This document shows positions 30,143 through 38,488 of a DNA stretch of 64,000 nucleotides, in pieces. The stretch's first letter is position 1; the number at the start of each line of letters is the position of its first letter. The stretch lies in contig PEAG01000010.1 in the NCBI GenBank assembly GCA_002753505.1, forward strand, positions 1-64,000, given 5' to 3'. This DNA comes from Magnetococcales bacterium HCHbin5 (GTDB lineage: Bacteria > Pseudomonadota > Magnetococcia > Magnetococcales > Magnetaquicoccaceae). Below the pieces are notes generated by a model. That model worked only from the letters and a program-made list of their open reading frames with translations. It made no database searches and had not been told where the DNA came from. The position numbers and the translations under genes are program-made.

Positions 30143-30596
30143 TTCACAATGCCCACCTTAACGTTACCCATCACGCATCCACCCTTGCGCACACATGATG
30201 CTGAGAAAACCATCTGCATAATTCAACGGGCACTCCACGCAAAAACCCAGAAAAACCACCCATGCTGCGGCATCATAGCAGAAGGAGAGGAGTACTGCAA
30301 AAAGAAAACACGGTATCCGTCCAGGATACCTCCGGGACACCTCTGTACCCGCGAAACGCTTGACGGGCTAAAACAGTTCTGGCTGCGTGTCAACATCATG
30401 ACAAATTGCGACAATTGTCGCCATTCCACAGCGTGCCACAGGGTTGCAGGATCTGCAGGATCGCGGGTCGGTTTGAGATGGCAAAAGCGGAAAAAATATG
30501 CCTGCCAGCCAACAATAAAATAAGCCATCGCCGTCCATGAACTCAGGCAAGGCATTTCACCCAACACAGCCATCCCCAGAGAGTGGAGAGAGTCCC
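30143..30596. other. Intergenic region upstream of the kinase operon
   Basis: About 450 bp between divergent genes, with no convincing coding frame. It should hold the promoter of the receiver and kinase operon and that of the His-rich lipoprotein. The only clear structure is a 14-bp perfect palindrome at 30408-30421. Confidence 0.4.
30408..30421. promoter_or_regulatory. Perfect 14-bp palindrome, possible operator
   Basis: GCGACAATTGTCGC is a perfect inverted repeat in non-coding DNA about 180 bp upstream of the lipoprotein and 265 bp upstream of the receiver gene. A dimeric regulator could bind it. I do not recognise the motif. Confidence 0.3.
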
Positions 30597-30782
30597 ATGC
30601 AAAGATTGCTTCCCTTGTTGCTTGTGCTGCTTTTTTTGACGACCGGTTGTCATTATTACCGGCCGGGAGCCGCTCATCTCATTGTTCAGCCACGCGCTCA
30701 TTACCAGGCCCATTCACACGACCGTGGGCATAGAGATCGGCATGGGCACAGACACAATCGCAACCATATGTCGAGGTGGTAG
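30597..30782 (+). CDS. Small histidine-rich lipoprotein
   Basis: 61 aa. MQRLLPLLLVLLFL followed by the lipobox TTGC predicts a lipoprotein with lipidated Cys17. The mature part is about 45 residues, and its second half is strongly His-, Arg- and Asp-rich (HSHDRGHRDRHGHRHNRNH), a composition that often binds Ni, Zn or Cu. The start has GGAGAGAG upstream. The function is unknown. It converges on the decaheme cytochrome gene, so metal or electron handling in the periplasm is a possible shared context. Low complexity makes homology hard to judge. Confidence 0.65.
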   Translation: MQRLLPLLLVLLFLTTGCHYYRPGAAHLIVQPRAHYQAHSHDRGHRDRHGHRHNRNHMSRW

Positions 30783-30824
30783 CAGCAACGCAAAGGCCTG
30801 TCCAACCGGGAGTGGACCAAATGG

Positions 30825-31790
30825 TCAATCGTCATCATCTTTATGTTTGCCACGTTTTGATCGGTTTGGTTGTTGTTCCCACAGAACACCACCTCTCTCC
30901 GGGTGTACAGACACTCCAGGGGATCCATCCCGCCAACGTCCTGACTTCCATAGTGTTTCGGCCTCATCCTTGTCTGCGTTACGATGACATGAAACACATC
31001 GATCAAAATCGCGAATCCCCTCTTCCCAATGTTCCTTTCTGATTTTTCCGACGGAATGCTCATGGCAACCATAGCAAGTATAAACCTTGTAATTGCCCGT
31101 CGTATGACAGATGGCGCATTTTACATTGTGTTCCTTGTCCAACTCGAAAGATGGTTGGTGATCAAAGGTCGCAGGCTTCCATTTTGCCACTGTGTGACAC
31201 TGGCCACAATTTTCAGAAACTTGCCGATGCACAAAATCACGGGGGGTCTTGGCTTTGTGACATGTCATGCATTGCTCTCGTTGAGAGTTTGCCAACAAAT
31301 CATGCTTGAACTGAGCCGGTCTCCATTTTTCAACCCCGTGACATTGGCCGCAGGGATCGGCGGACTGTTTATGCAATGGGTCGCCGGGCCGTTGATGGCA
31401 CGCAACACATTCATTGCGAGTGTCATTATCCAGAATCTGGTGATGGAACCGTCCTTCAGTCCGGTACTTGGCCACTCCCGCATGATCGCTGTGACAGGAC
31501 ACGCAGCTCTTGTCCAACAGTTTCTGATGGAAAGGCACCTTGGTCTTCTTGTCAGCCAACGGCACCCCTTTACTGCTCAACACCCCAATATTTTCCACCC
31601 TGTGGCACGAGATACACCGCCCGGATGATGCACCAAAAAACGGGTAATGGCATAAAAAACAATCTGCTTCAAACGAACGATGCCCATCCAGCACCCGCCC
31701 CGGGCTGATCATTAAATGCGGATACAAAAAGAGGAGCACCATTATAACGATTAAATTGATCAACAGGATATATTTGACGAGCCTGTTCAT
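30825..31790 (-). CDS. Membrane-anchored decaheme c-type cytochrome
   Basis: 321 aa. One N-terminal membrane helix (about residues 6-26) anchors a periplasmic domain with ten CXXCH heme sites: CFLCH, CISCH, CVSCH, CVACH, CGQCH, CMTCH, CGQCH, CAICH, CYGCH and CVSCH. Additional single histidines (for example FHHQIL and FDHQPS) can be the second axial ligands. The last 40 residues are heme-free, and the chain ends in KHKDDDD. Such proteins carry electrons between membrane quinol oxidation and periplasmic or outer-membrane acceptors. The ATG overlaps the stop of the b-type cytochrome by 4 bp, which indicates a functional pair. It does not look like NapC/NrfH (four to five hemes) or MtrA. The terminal partner is unknown. 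Confidence 0.92.
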   Translation of the reverse strand: MNRLVKYILLINLIVIMVLLFLYPHLMISPGRVLDGHRSFEADCFLCHYPFFGASSGRCISCHRVENIGVLSSKGVPLADKKTKVPFHQKLLDKSCVSCHSDHAGVAKYRTEGRFHHQILDNDTRNECVACHQRPGDPLHKQSADPCGQCHGVEKWRPAQFKHDLLANSQREQCMTCHKAKTPRDFVHRQVSENCGQCHTVAKWKPATFDHQPSFELDKEHNVKCAICHTTGNYKVYTCYGCHEHSVGKIRKEHWEEGIRDFDRCVSCHRNADKDEAETLWKSGRWRDGSPGVSVHPERGGVLWEQQPNRSKRGKHKDDDD

Positions 31791-32365
31791 TTCCATTCCC
31801 ATAACAATAAAATACTCATGATATGGCTCATGGCCAGAATGGCAAACGCATATGAAATGGGAAAATGCACCGTTCGCCACTTGACCATCAAATCGTATGT
31901 CACGGAGTCCCAGAACAACGCCATCTCAACCTCATTTTTTTCCATTCCGTCCAACTGATATTGCGCCCGCAATGAAGCCAGATGTCGCCGGGAACGGTCC
32001 AGCAGATATTGACCCACAAGACCACTGACCACATTAACCACCATCGCTATCGTAGCCAGCCAGGGAAGGATGGCATTAAAATGGACCCCGGAGTGGATAA
32101 AAATCATCAGGGCACCCAGCCAGGTGAACAATTCGTGTACCTTCAATAAAATCCGTGGCTTGCCGACATGGATCATCTTTCGTTTCCTCAAAGAGTACAA
32201 CAGAGACAACACAATGAGGAGCGTCCCGGGAATGCCCATGTAGCGTCCTATCCATACCAGCCCAAAATAATGGAGGATAAAATCGCCCAGGATCGTTACA
32301 CCCACCAGCATGGAAAGCCTTGTCAAAAATGGTAACACTTCCATGTAAATGATTGAGTTGCTCAT
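31787..32365 (-). CDS. Four- to five-helix membrane protein, probable b-type cytochrome
   Basis: 192 aa. Hydrophobic helices lie at about 10-35, 40-60, 74-93, 97-118 and 165-188. Histidines fall inside or at helix ends: ILHYFG, KVHELFTWLG, FIHSGVH, RTVHFPIS and AMSHIMS. Paired helix histidines of this kind ligate b hemes in quinol-oxidising subunits such as those of Ni/Fe hydrogenases and formate dehydrogenases, but I do not recognise the exact family. Its position between a ferredoxin-like membrane protein and a decaheme cytochrome supports transfer from quinol or ferredoxin to the periplasm. The start lies 3 bp after the upstream stop. Confidence 0.7.
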   Translation of the reverse strand: MSNSIIYMEVLPFLTRLSMLVGVTILGDFILHYFGLVWIGRYMGIPGTLLIVLSLLYSLRKRKMIHVGKPRILLKVHELFTWLGALMIFIHSGVHFNAILPWLATIAMVVNVVSGLVGQYLLDRSRRHLASLRAQYQLDGMEKNEVEMALFWDSVTYDLMVKWRTVHFPISYAFAILAMSHIMSILLLWEWK

Positions 32366-32368
32366 TGT

Positions 32369-32686
32369 TTATGCCGCCAGAGTCAGATCACGTTCAGGTT
32401 TGGAAATACACAGCAGGCAAATTCCCGGTTCTGAGGTAATGCCAGCATCCTGGAAATATGCCACCTTCCCCTCCTGGATGGGGGTCCGACGGGTCCCGCA
32501 GCCACCTGCCCGACTTGGCTGGTTCACAGGGTCAGTGCTGTCAGGTAGTCGCATCTCAAACCCGGACAACCGGTGTCTCAGCCCCTGGTATCCCAGCCAA
32601 CGACGATAGAACGCCACGCCTCCGAAACAGGTAACTTGCAGAAAAAACCACAAGACAATGTAAGAAAACAGCTCCAGTGCAGTCAT
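32369..32686 (-). CDS. Membrane-anchored ferredoxin-like protein with two cluster cysteines missing
   Basis: 105 aa. A single membrane helix (about 4-26) is followed by a C-terminal stretch that matches the plant-type 2Fe-2S ferredoxin signature: SRAGGCGTRRTPIQEGKV, then GICLLCISKPERDLTL. The family pattern is C-x4-C-x2-C-x(about 27)-C. Here the positions are Ser58, Cys63, Arg66 and Cys93, so two ligands are absent. The codons are AGT and CGT, each one base from the Cys codon TGT. The N-terminal half of the domain is also short. GGAGG precedes the ATG. It is the first gene of a tight three-gene unit with the b-type and decaheme cytochromes. It may be decaying, or it may have lost the cluster and kept a structural role. 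Confidence 0.7.
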   Translation of the reverse strand: MTALELFSYIVLWFFLQVTCFGGVAFYRRWLGYQGLRHRLSGFEMRLPDSTDPVNQPSRAGGCGTRRTPIQEGKVAYFQDAGITSEPGICLLCISKPERDLTLAA

Positions 32687-33197
32687 GAATCCTCCATTTA
32701 CAACCGATCTCTTCATTCAGCCAAAACAGCGTCACCCATGGGTAGCCGATCACTGAGTATGAGTCTAGAGGTGCCAGATGAACTGAAACTGAAAAAAACG
32801 GGTGCCTTGATTTTTTTTCTGCGCATCCCACCCCACTGTCCGTTCCGTTGCCAACTCAGGACAGGATCCATGACCACGCTGCATTGCTTTTCCCTTTTCC
32901 GAATCGGAAAAGGGTTGCAAACGAAGGCACGAGGCCATAAGATGCCGTGCGGATGGCGTGTTGTGGAAGGATCCCTTCATGGTTGCGCATGCGTCGGCCA
33001 ACTGAATAGCCAAAACTACAGATCAGAGAGGCTGTTGCAGCCTGAAAAAACGGTCTCCAGGCAATCGGGGGAACCATGGGGGTGTGTTGACCGGCCAGAA
33101 TCCGTGCTGCTGCGGCTCTTTTGGGCCGTCTGCTGTGTAGTGATGTGTGCCGGAACGGCGGACGCGGGAGCTCCAAGGGTGTTGGGAGGATTGCACG
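32687..33197. other. Intergenic region between the cytochrome unit and the chemoreceptor
   Basis: About 510 bp between divergent genes. Several small ORFs are drawn, none with both a ribosome site and a sensible product. The region holds one strong palindrome at 32892-32914 and presumably the promoters of both neighbours. Confidence 0.4.
32892..32914. repeat. 11-bp inverted repeat with one-base centre
   Basis: CCCTTTTCCGA and TCGGAAAAGGG flank a single A. The symmetry and lack of a loop favour a protein-binding operator over a transcription terminator. Confidence 0.35.
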
Positions 33198-35984
33198 ATG
33201 GAACAGTGGTTACGGAAACTGAGTGTCGGTACGCGCATACTTCTGCTGGTGAGTTTCCCCGCCGTCCTGACGCTCTGCGTGGCAGGGTGGCTGCATTGGG
33301 TCGGCAGTTCCGTCACCGCAGAGCTTTCCCAGGTTCGTTCCGTCCATCATAAACTGGCCATCCTGGCCATGGAGATGAAGCACGACGTTGCCCAGGTCCA
33401 AAGGTGGTATGCCACCGTGGCCGCCGCGCGTGGAGTGGATGCTCTCAACGAGAGTATCCGCCAGGCCAATACCCATGCCGACGCCTTTTTGCAAAAACTG
33501 GATGCAGCGAAACGCATTGGACAGCGGTATATCCGTCCCGCCCAGGTGGATGAGATACGGTCCCAGTTTGTCGCCTATACCGATGCCGGGCAACGAATGG
33601 CAGAATCCATGGCAGCTGGTTCCACCCGCAGCAACCGCCTGGTGGGAGAACTCGATGCCATGGCGTCAGCCGTCAGCGACGCGCTGATGCCATTTGTCGA
33701 CGCCCAACTCGGCGAGTTTGATGCCACTCTGCTCGCGGTAAACACCCATCTTGAGTCTTCGACCTACCATGTGCTGGGTGCCTCTCTGCTTGTGGTGTGC
33801 CTGATTGTTCTGTTGGGGATCATCATCGGTCGTGGCATTCGCAATCAGCTCGGAAGCGATCTGGTGCAGTTGGAAGAGCTGTTGAGAGAGATGTCCGACG
33901 GCAAACTGACCGGTGCCATTCCCGTGGTACGTCATGACAGTATTGCCGGTCTGGTCATGCACCTGCTCGGTTCATTCCGGGACAACATACGCACCATCGC
34001 CCTGCAGGCAGAGACCATCAAGGCCGTTGTCCATGAGATGACCTTCCTCAACACCTCCATGAGCGAGGATTCGGCAGCCAATTTCAAACTGGCCGACCGT
34101 GCAGTGTCGGAAAACAGCCAGTTGGACAAGCAGACGCAAAGTTTGCGGGCCGCCATTGACACCTCTCAGGAGAGCATTCAATCGGTATCGATAGCAGCCC
34201 AGACGCTGTCTGACAATGTCTCTACCATCGCGGCCGCCTCCGAGCAGGCCAGCACCAACGTCTGCACCATGGCATCGGCCGCAGAGGAGATAACCGCCAC
34301 CCTCTCCGGCGTCAATCACAACCTGGAACAGGTCTCTCAATCGGTCGTGACGGTATCCAGTGCTGTGGTTGAGGTACGCAGTGCTCTTGACGATGTCCGT
34401 ACCCGCTGCCAGGAGGCCGAACAGACCTCCACACAGGCCGTTGGCAGTGCCAAAGATACCCTGTCGGTCATGCAGGAACTCTCCCGGTCGGCCAGTGAGA
34501 TTGGCAAGGTGCTGGAGATGATTGCAGGCATTGCCAATCAGACCAACATGCTGGCTCTCAATGCCTCCATCGAGGCCGCGACGGCGGGCGAGGCGGGCAA
34601 GGGGTTTGCCGTCGTGGCCAACGAGGTGAAAGAGCTTGCCCGACAAACCACCACGGCCACCCGGATGATCCAGGAGATGACTGAGGAGATCCAGAAGCGG
34701 ACCAAGATGGTGGCGGATGCCACTCTGAAAGTGACGGATGGCATTCACCAGGTTGCGGATACCAACCGTTCAATCACCCAGTTGGTCAATGAACAGGCCA
34801 CTTCGGTCGATAAGATTGCCGACTCCTTCTCTGCCGTCAGTGCGGCCTCCCAGGAGGTGACCCGCAACGCTTCCGAACTGGCCCTGGCAGCCCGGGAGGT
34901 GGCCCGATCCGCAGCCGAAGCGGCCGCCGGTACGGGAGAGATCGCCCGCTCGGCGGCTGAGGTCGCGCTGGTAGCGGTGCAGTTGGCGGACTCCAGTACC
35001 CAGGCGAGCGGACAGTCCCAGACGATGCAGGCATCCGCCAAACAGATTTTTTCTGCATCGGCCGAGGTACAAGGCATGATGCGTCAATCCATGGAGCTGA
35101 TTCGATACCTGGATGGTTCGGTCCACCAGGCTTCGTTGCTGGCCAACGTCAACGACGAGGCCGCAGAAAACCTGACCCAAACCAAAGAGAGATTCAGCAT
35201 GGGTCAGCCCCCCTTCGATGTCTGCTCCGTCAAGAGGGCCCATCTTCGGTGGCTCAATACCCTGGAGAAGGTGGTGCGTGGGCGCATCACCATGCAACCG
35301 GAAGAGGTTGCCTCAGGGCAGGAGTGTGAATTTGGCCGCTGGTATGATACAGAAGGCAAGAAAACATACGGTAGCATGCCGATTTTTTCGGAAATGGGCG
35401 AGTTGCACATGCAGGTTCACGAGCAGGCACGAACCGTGGTGAAACGCACCACCCAGGGAAAGACAGAGGCTGCCCTGGCCGAGATGGAAAAGTTCGACCA
35501 TCTGCGCCGGCGTCTGTTCAGCATGCTCGACCAGCTTTACCTGGTGGGAAGTCCAGAGGAGCTGCAGGTCAACCGGGATCGCCTGTTTTTTATCTGGTCT
35601 GACCGAATGAACACGGGCATCCAGTTTGTTGACGAAGACCATCAATGGTTGGTCAACCAGATCAATGCACTCTATCGAGGAGTCAACAGCGGTATGGGAC
35701 GAGCAGGTATTGGCAGGATACTGGATGATCTGGTTAAATATGCGGCAGAGCATTTTGAGCGTGAGGAAGAGGTGTTTGCCGAACACGGTTATCCGGCTGA
35801 AAAACATATCCAGGAACACCGCAAGCTGGCCCAATCCGTGGTAACGTTTCAGAGCAAGTATCATCAGGAAGGCGCAACCATTACGCTGGACGTACTCAAT
35901 TTTCTCAAGGAGTGGCTGATTGATCATATCCTTGTTTCCGATCATAAATATGTCCCGTTCCTGACCCAACGGGGCGTGCGGTAA
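33198..35984 (+). CDS. Chemoreceptor with CZB zinc-binding and C-terminal hemerythrin domains
   Basis: About 928 aa. Membrane helix 1 (about 13-35), periplasmic sensor, membrane helix 2 (about 190-215), HAMP, a signalling domain with IANQTNMLALNASIEAATAG and [20 protein letters not shown], then a CZB domain (AHLRWLNTLEKVV, CEFGRWYDTEG, LHMQVHEQA) and a bacteriohemerythrin (DEDHQWLVNQIN, HFEREEEVF, HIQEHRKL, WLIDHILVSDHKY). Hemerythrin binds O2 at a non-heme di-iron site, while CZB domains bind zinc and respond to oxidants such as HOCl in known receptors. The protein could therefore report oxygen or oxidant level to the flagella from inside the cell. ATG 33198 follows GGAGG by 8 nt. The free hemerythrin and a STAS protein follow on the same strand. 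Confidence 0.93.
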   Translation: MEQWLRKLSVGTRILLLVSFPAVLTLCVAGWLHWVGSSVTAELSQVRSVHHKLAILAMEMKHDVAQVQRWYATVAAARGVDALNESIRQANTHADAFLQKLDAAKRIGQRYIRPAQVDEIRSQFVAYTDAGQRMAESMAAGSTRSNRLVGELDAMASAVSDALMPFVDAQLGEFDATLLAVNTHLESSTYHVLGASLLVVCLIVLLGIIIGRGIRNQLGSDLVQLEELLREMSDGKLTGAIPVVRHDSIAGLVMHLLGSFRDNIRTIALQAETIKAVVHEMTFLNTSMSEDSAANFKLADRAVSENSQLDKQTQSLRAAIDTSQESIQSVSIAAQTLSDNVSTIAAASEQASTNVCTMASAAEEITATLSGVNHNLEQVSQSVVTVSSAVVEVRSALDDVRTRCQEAEQTSTQAVGSAKDTLSVMQELSRSASEIGKVLEMIAGIANQTNMLALNASIEAATAGEAGKGFAVVANEVKELARQTTTATRMIQEMTEEIQKRTKMVADATLKVTDGIHQVADTNRSITQLVNEQATSVDKIADSFSAVSAASQEVTRNASELALAAREVARSAAEAAAGTGEIARSAAEVALVAVQLADSSTQASGQSQTMQASAKQIFSASAEVQGMMRQSMELIRYLDGSVHQASLLANVNDEAAENLTQTKERFSMGQPPFDVCSVKRAHLRWLNTLEKVVRGRITMQPEEVASGQECEFGRWYDTEGKKTYGSMPIFSEMGELHMQVHEQARTVVKRTTQGKTEAALAEMEKFDHLRRRLFSMLDQLYLVGSPEELQVNRDRLFFIWSDRMNTGIQFVDEDHQWLVNQINALYRGVNSGMGRAGIGRILDDLVKYAAEHFEREEEVFAEHGYPAEKHIQEHRKLAQSVVTFQSKYHQEGATITLDVLNFLKEWLIDHILVSDHKYVPFLTQRGVR

Positions 35985-36067
35985 GGTATGTTTTTTGTTC
36001 ATCCCTGGTCGGCAAACCCTGGTGGGGCTGTTGATCGCATTTTGATAAAGGCATGACAGGATTGCAC

Positions 36068-36487
36068 ATGAACGAACCATATGAATACATGGCGGCTGCT
36101 TTGTACCTCGGACATCCGGGGATTGATGCACAACATGAAATATTGTTTGTCTGTTACCGCGAATTAATGCACGCCGTGGGAGGACATGGTGACGGATTTG
36201 AGCTTACCGATGTCATATCTGTGATAAAATCATACGTCGTCACCCATTTCCGGTATGAGGAAGATGCGATGCAGTCAACAGACTATCTCGACAGGGATAT
36301 GCATATCGCAGAACATAGAAGGTTGGAAAAGGGGCTCCTCTCTCTGTCTGAGCGGTATGAGAATGAAACCGACAAAAACGCGGTCGCCATTGACATGGCT
36401 GGCTTTTTGAAAGAGTGGCTGAGTCATCATATCGCCGTGGTTGACAGGTTGCTGGCGCAGCATTTGAACAGTCTCAATTACACTTAA
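36068..36487 (+). CDS. Bacteriohemerythrin
   Basis: 139 aa, a single hemerythrin domain. The iron ligands are in GHPGIDAQHE, HFRYEEDAM, HIAEHRRL and WLSHHIAVVD. Proteins of this size store, carry or deliver O2 to oxidases, or sense it. The sequence is related to, but clearly distinct from, the hemerythrin domain at the end of the upstream receptor. Two in-frame ATGs lie 15 bp apart; the second has AGGA upstream. It sits 83 bp after the receptor and may share its promoter. Confidence 0.9.
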   Translation: MNEPYEYMAAALYLGHPGIDAQHEILFVCYRELMHAVGGHGDGFELTDVISVIKSYVVTHFRYEEDAMQSTDYLDRDMHIAEHRRLEKGLLSLSERYENETDKNAVAIDMAGFLKEWLSHHIAVVDRLLAQHLNSLNYT

Positions 36488-36550
36488 AACGGTGGGGTGG
36501 GGTTAGGCTGGCTTTCAGTCCTTTTTTGATTTAGTGCGGAGTATGATTCT

Positions 36551-36841
36551 ATGGAATGTCAAACTTTGATTTCTGGAGATGTAGCGACCATCATTCTTCC
36601 GAAAGAGTTCTCATTCAATACCCGGAATGAGTTCAGGCTGGCCCTCAAGGAGAAAAAATCGGCATACGAAGTGGATTTCCAACGGGTTGAGAAAATGGAC
36701 AGCGCGGCATTTGGCATGTTGTTGTTGCTGAAAGAGGGCTCAAACGACAAAAAAGTAAGCGTCGTATTCAAAAATGTCAGACCGGAAGTGTTGAGAATGT
36801 TGCAACTCATCAAATTTGATCAAGTGTTCACCATCCTTTAG
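36551..36841 (+). CDS. STAS-domain protein (anti-sigma factor antagonist-like)
   Basis: 96 aa, one STAS domain. The conserved phosphorylatable Ser is Ser51 in KMDSAAFGMLLLL. Relatives such as SpoIIAA bind an anti-sigma kinase when unphosphorylated; others regulate sensory complexes. No anti-sigma kinase or phosphatase gene is adjacent. It follows the hemerythrin by 63 bp, with GCGGAG about 9 nt before the ATG. It converges on the PhoD gene. Confidence 0.85.
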   Translation: MECQTLISGDVATIILPKEFSFNTRNEFRLALKEKKSAYEVDFQRVEKMDSAAFGMLLLLKEGSNDKKVSVVFKNVRPEVLRMLQLIKFDQVFTIL

Positions 36842-36891
36842 CTCGCTGCAGAGACAAAAGGGAGAGGCCATGCCGAACTCGACCCGCCCGG

Positions 36892-38481
36892 TCAGCCCGG
36901 TCGGACCACAATGCGTCGTGCCGCTTTGCCCTCCTCCACTACAAAAGTCGCCAGGGTGGTGATTGGGGAGTTCTGGTCTTGCACCGTATCCAGAACCCGC
37001 AAATCAACCTGGGCCCGGGTCGGTGTCAGCTCCACCACCCCATAGCCTCGCTTTTCCGTGTTGGAGAGCAGACAGTGCGGATTCCGGGCTGCATGCCGTG
37101 TTGCAGCCTCCTGGGTGCGCCCGGTGCGAGAGCTGATGCTGGTACCGATAAATTCACTGGCAATCACCGGTGACCGGACATTGTAGGGATCCTGGTGTAC
37201 GTGTGCCACCCAATTCTGATGAATGTCACCCCCGATGACCAATGGATTGCGCGGCTTGTGTCGTGCCAGGGCGCGCAGCAGCCTCAAGCGGGCATCCGGG
37301 TATCCGTCCCAGCGGTCAACGGTCACATTTTTCCCTGCCCCATCATGATAATTGGCCGGGGTCAACCGACTTTGGCTCACCACGATGTTCCAGTGTGAAC
37401 CCTGTTGCGCGCTGATCTTGAAGCTCTCATCCAACCAGTGTTCCTGCGTCATGCCCAGCATGCTGTGCGCGGCGTTCGCCGGCCTGCAACCGGAGGTTTC
37501 GGGCCGTGCCTTGTGGCTGCACAGCGGTGGATCCCGGTATTGACGGCAATCCAACAGGTGAAAGGTTGCCAACTGCCCAAACACCACCCGATCATAAATC
37601 CGCAGCTCCTTGCCCTGCATCAACCCCTCCACACCGGCCAGCATGGCAGCGGGGCGCAGGGGCATGTGTTCGTAATAGGCCTGATAGCCCGCTGCACGCA
37701 GCTGTAAAAAATTTTCGGTGCCATAAATCGAGTGGGTACCCGCATAGTCGTTCTGCACTTCGTGGTCATCCCAGGTCAGCAGCCAGGGGCATTGGGCATG
37801 CATGGCCTGCAACAGGGGATCACTTTTGTAGAGGGCGTAGCGGGCACGGTAATCCTCCAGGGTACCGGCTGTTGGCAGGTGGTGACGACGCACGGCACGG
37901 GGATCCTGGCTGGAGGCCGCTTCATAAATATAATCGCCGACGAAGAGTACCAGATCCAATGCCTCATCCTGCATATGGCGATAGGCGGCATAAAAACCGT
38001 TCTCCCAATGCTGGCAGGAGGCATAGGAGAAGCGCAACCGGGCTGGCATTGTCTCCCGGGTCGGCAGCGTTCGCGTACGCCCGGGGGGACTGGTCGCCTC
38101 CCCAACGCGAAAACGGTACCCATACCAACGATCGGCCGCCACCCCTGTCACCTCCACATGGACCGAATGGCCCAGTTCCGGCAACGCGACCGTTTGGCCC
38201 TTGGCAATCATCTGCCTGGGCGATGACAGCTCGAACAGCTCCCAATCCACCCGGACCGCTGCGTGGGCTGGAATCTCTGCTCCGACCAGCCGGGTCCACA
38301 ATACAAACCCATCGGTTGCGGGCGAGCCGCTGGCCACCCCCAAACCGAACGGGGAGCGGGTTGGATTCAACGTCACCGCGTTGGCCATGGCTGACTTGGG
38401 CCAGGCCAACAGGGCGGCAAAAGCGGCCAGGCTCCGCAAAAAATCCCGGCGTCCAACAGGTTTGCAACAGGAACGGATCAT
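36892..38481 (-). CDS. PhoD-like alkaline phosphatase / phosphodiesterase, Tat-exported
   Basis: About 529 aa. The twin-arginine signal GRRDFLRSLAAFAALLAWP predicts export of the folded protein. The metal-binding motifs of the PhoD family are present: LFVGDYIYEA, TWDDHEVQNDY, and near the end GGDIHQNWVAH. Family members hydrolyse phosphomono- and diesters using Fe and Ca in the periplasm. The gene starts 7 bp after the amidase stop, with GAGAG before the ATG, so the two form an operon. Adjacent histidine-kinase genes are not obviously linked to phosphate. It ends by converging on the STAS gene. Confidence 0.9.
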   Translation of the reverse strand: MIRSCCKPVGRRDFLRSLAAFAALLAWPKSAMANAVTLNPTRSPFGLGVASGSPATDGFVLWTRLVGAEIPAHAAVRVDWELFELSSPRQMIAKGQTVALPELGHSVHVEVTGVAADRWYGYRFRVGEATSPPGRTRTLPTRETMPARLRFSYASCQHWENGFYAAYRHMQDEALDLVLFVGDYIYEAASSQDPRAVRRHHLPTAGTLEDYRARYALYKSDPLLQAMHAQCPWLLTWDDHEVQNDYAGTHSIYGTENFLQLRAAGYQAYYEHMPLRPAAMLAGVEGLMQGKELRIYDRVVFGQLATFHLLDCRQYRDPPLCSHKARPETSGCRPANAAHSMLGMTQEHWLDESFKISAQQGSHWNIVVSQSRLTPANYHDGAGKNVTVDRWDGYPDARLRLLRALARHKPRNPLVIGGDIHQNWVAHVHQDPYNVRSPVIASEFIGTSISSRTGRTQEAATRHAARNPHCLLSNTEKRGYGVVELTPTRAQVDLRVLDTVQDQNSPITTLATFVVEEGKAARRIVVRPG

Positions 38482-38488
38482 ATCGCTC

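Noticed and set aside
30223-30573. 116-aa minus-strand ORF in the gap upstream of the receiver gene
   Set aside because: Runs across the lipoprotein start, has no ribosome site and no recognisable product.
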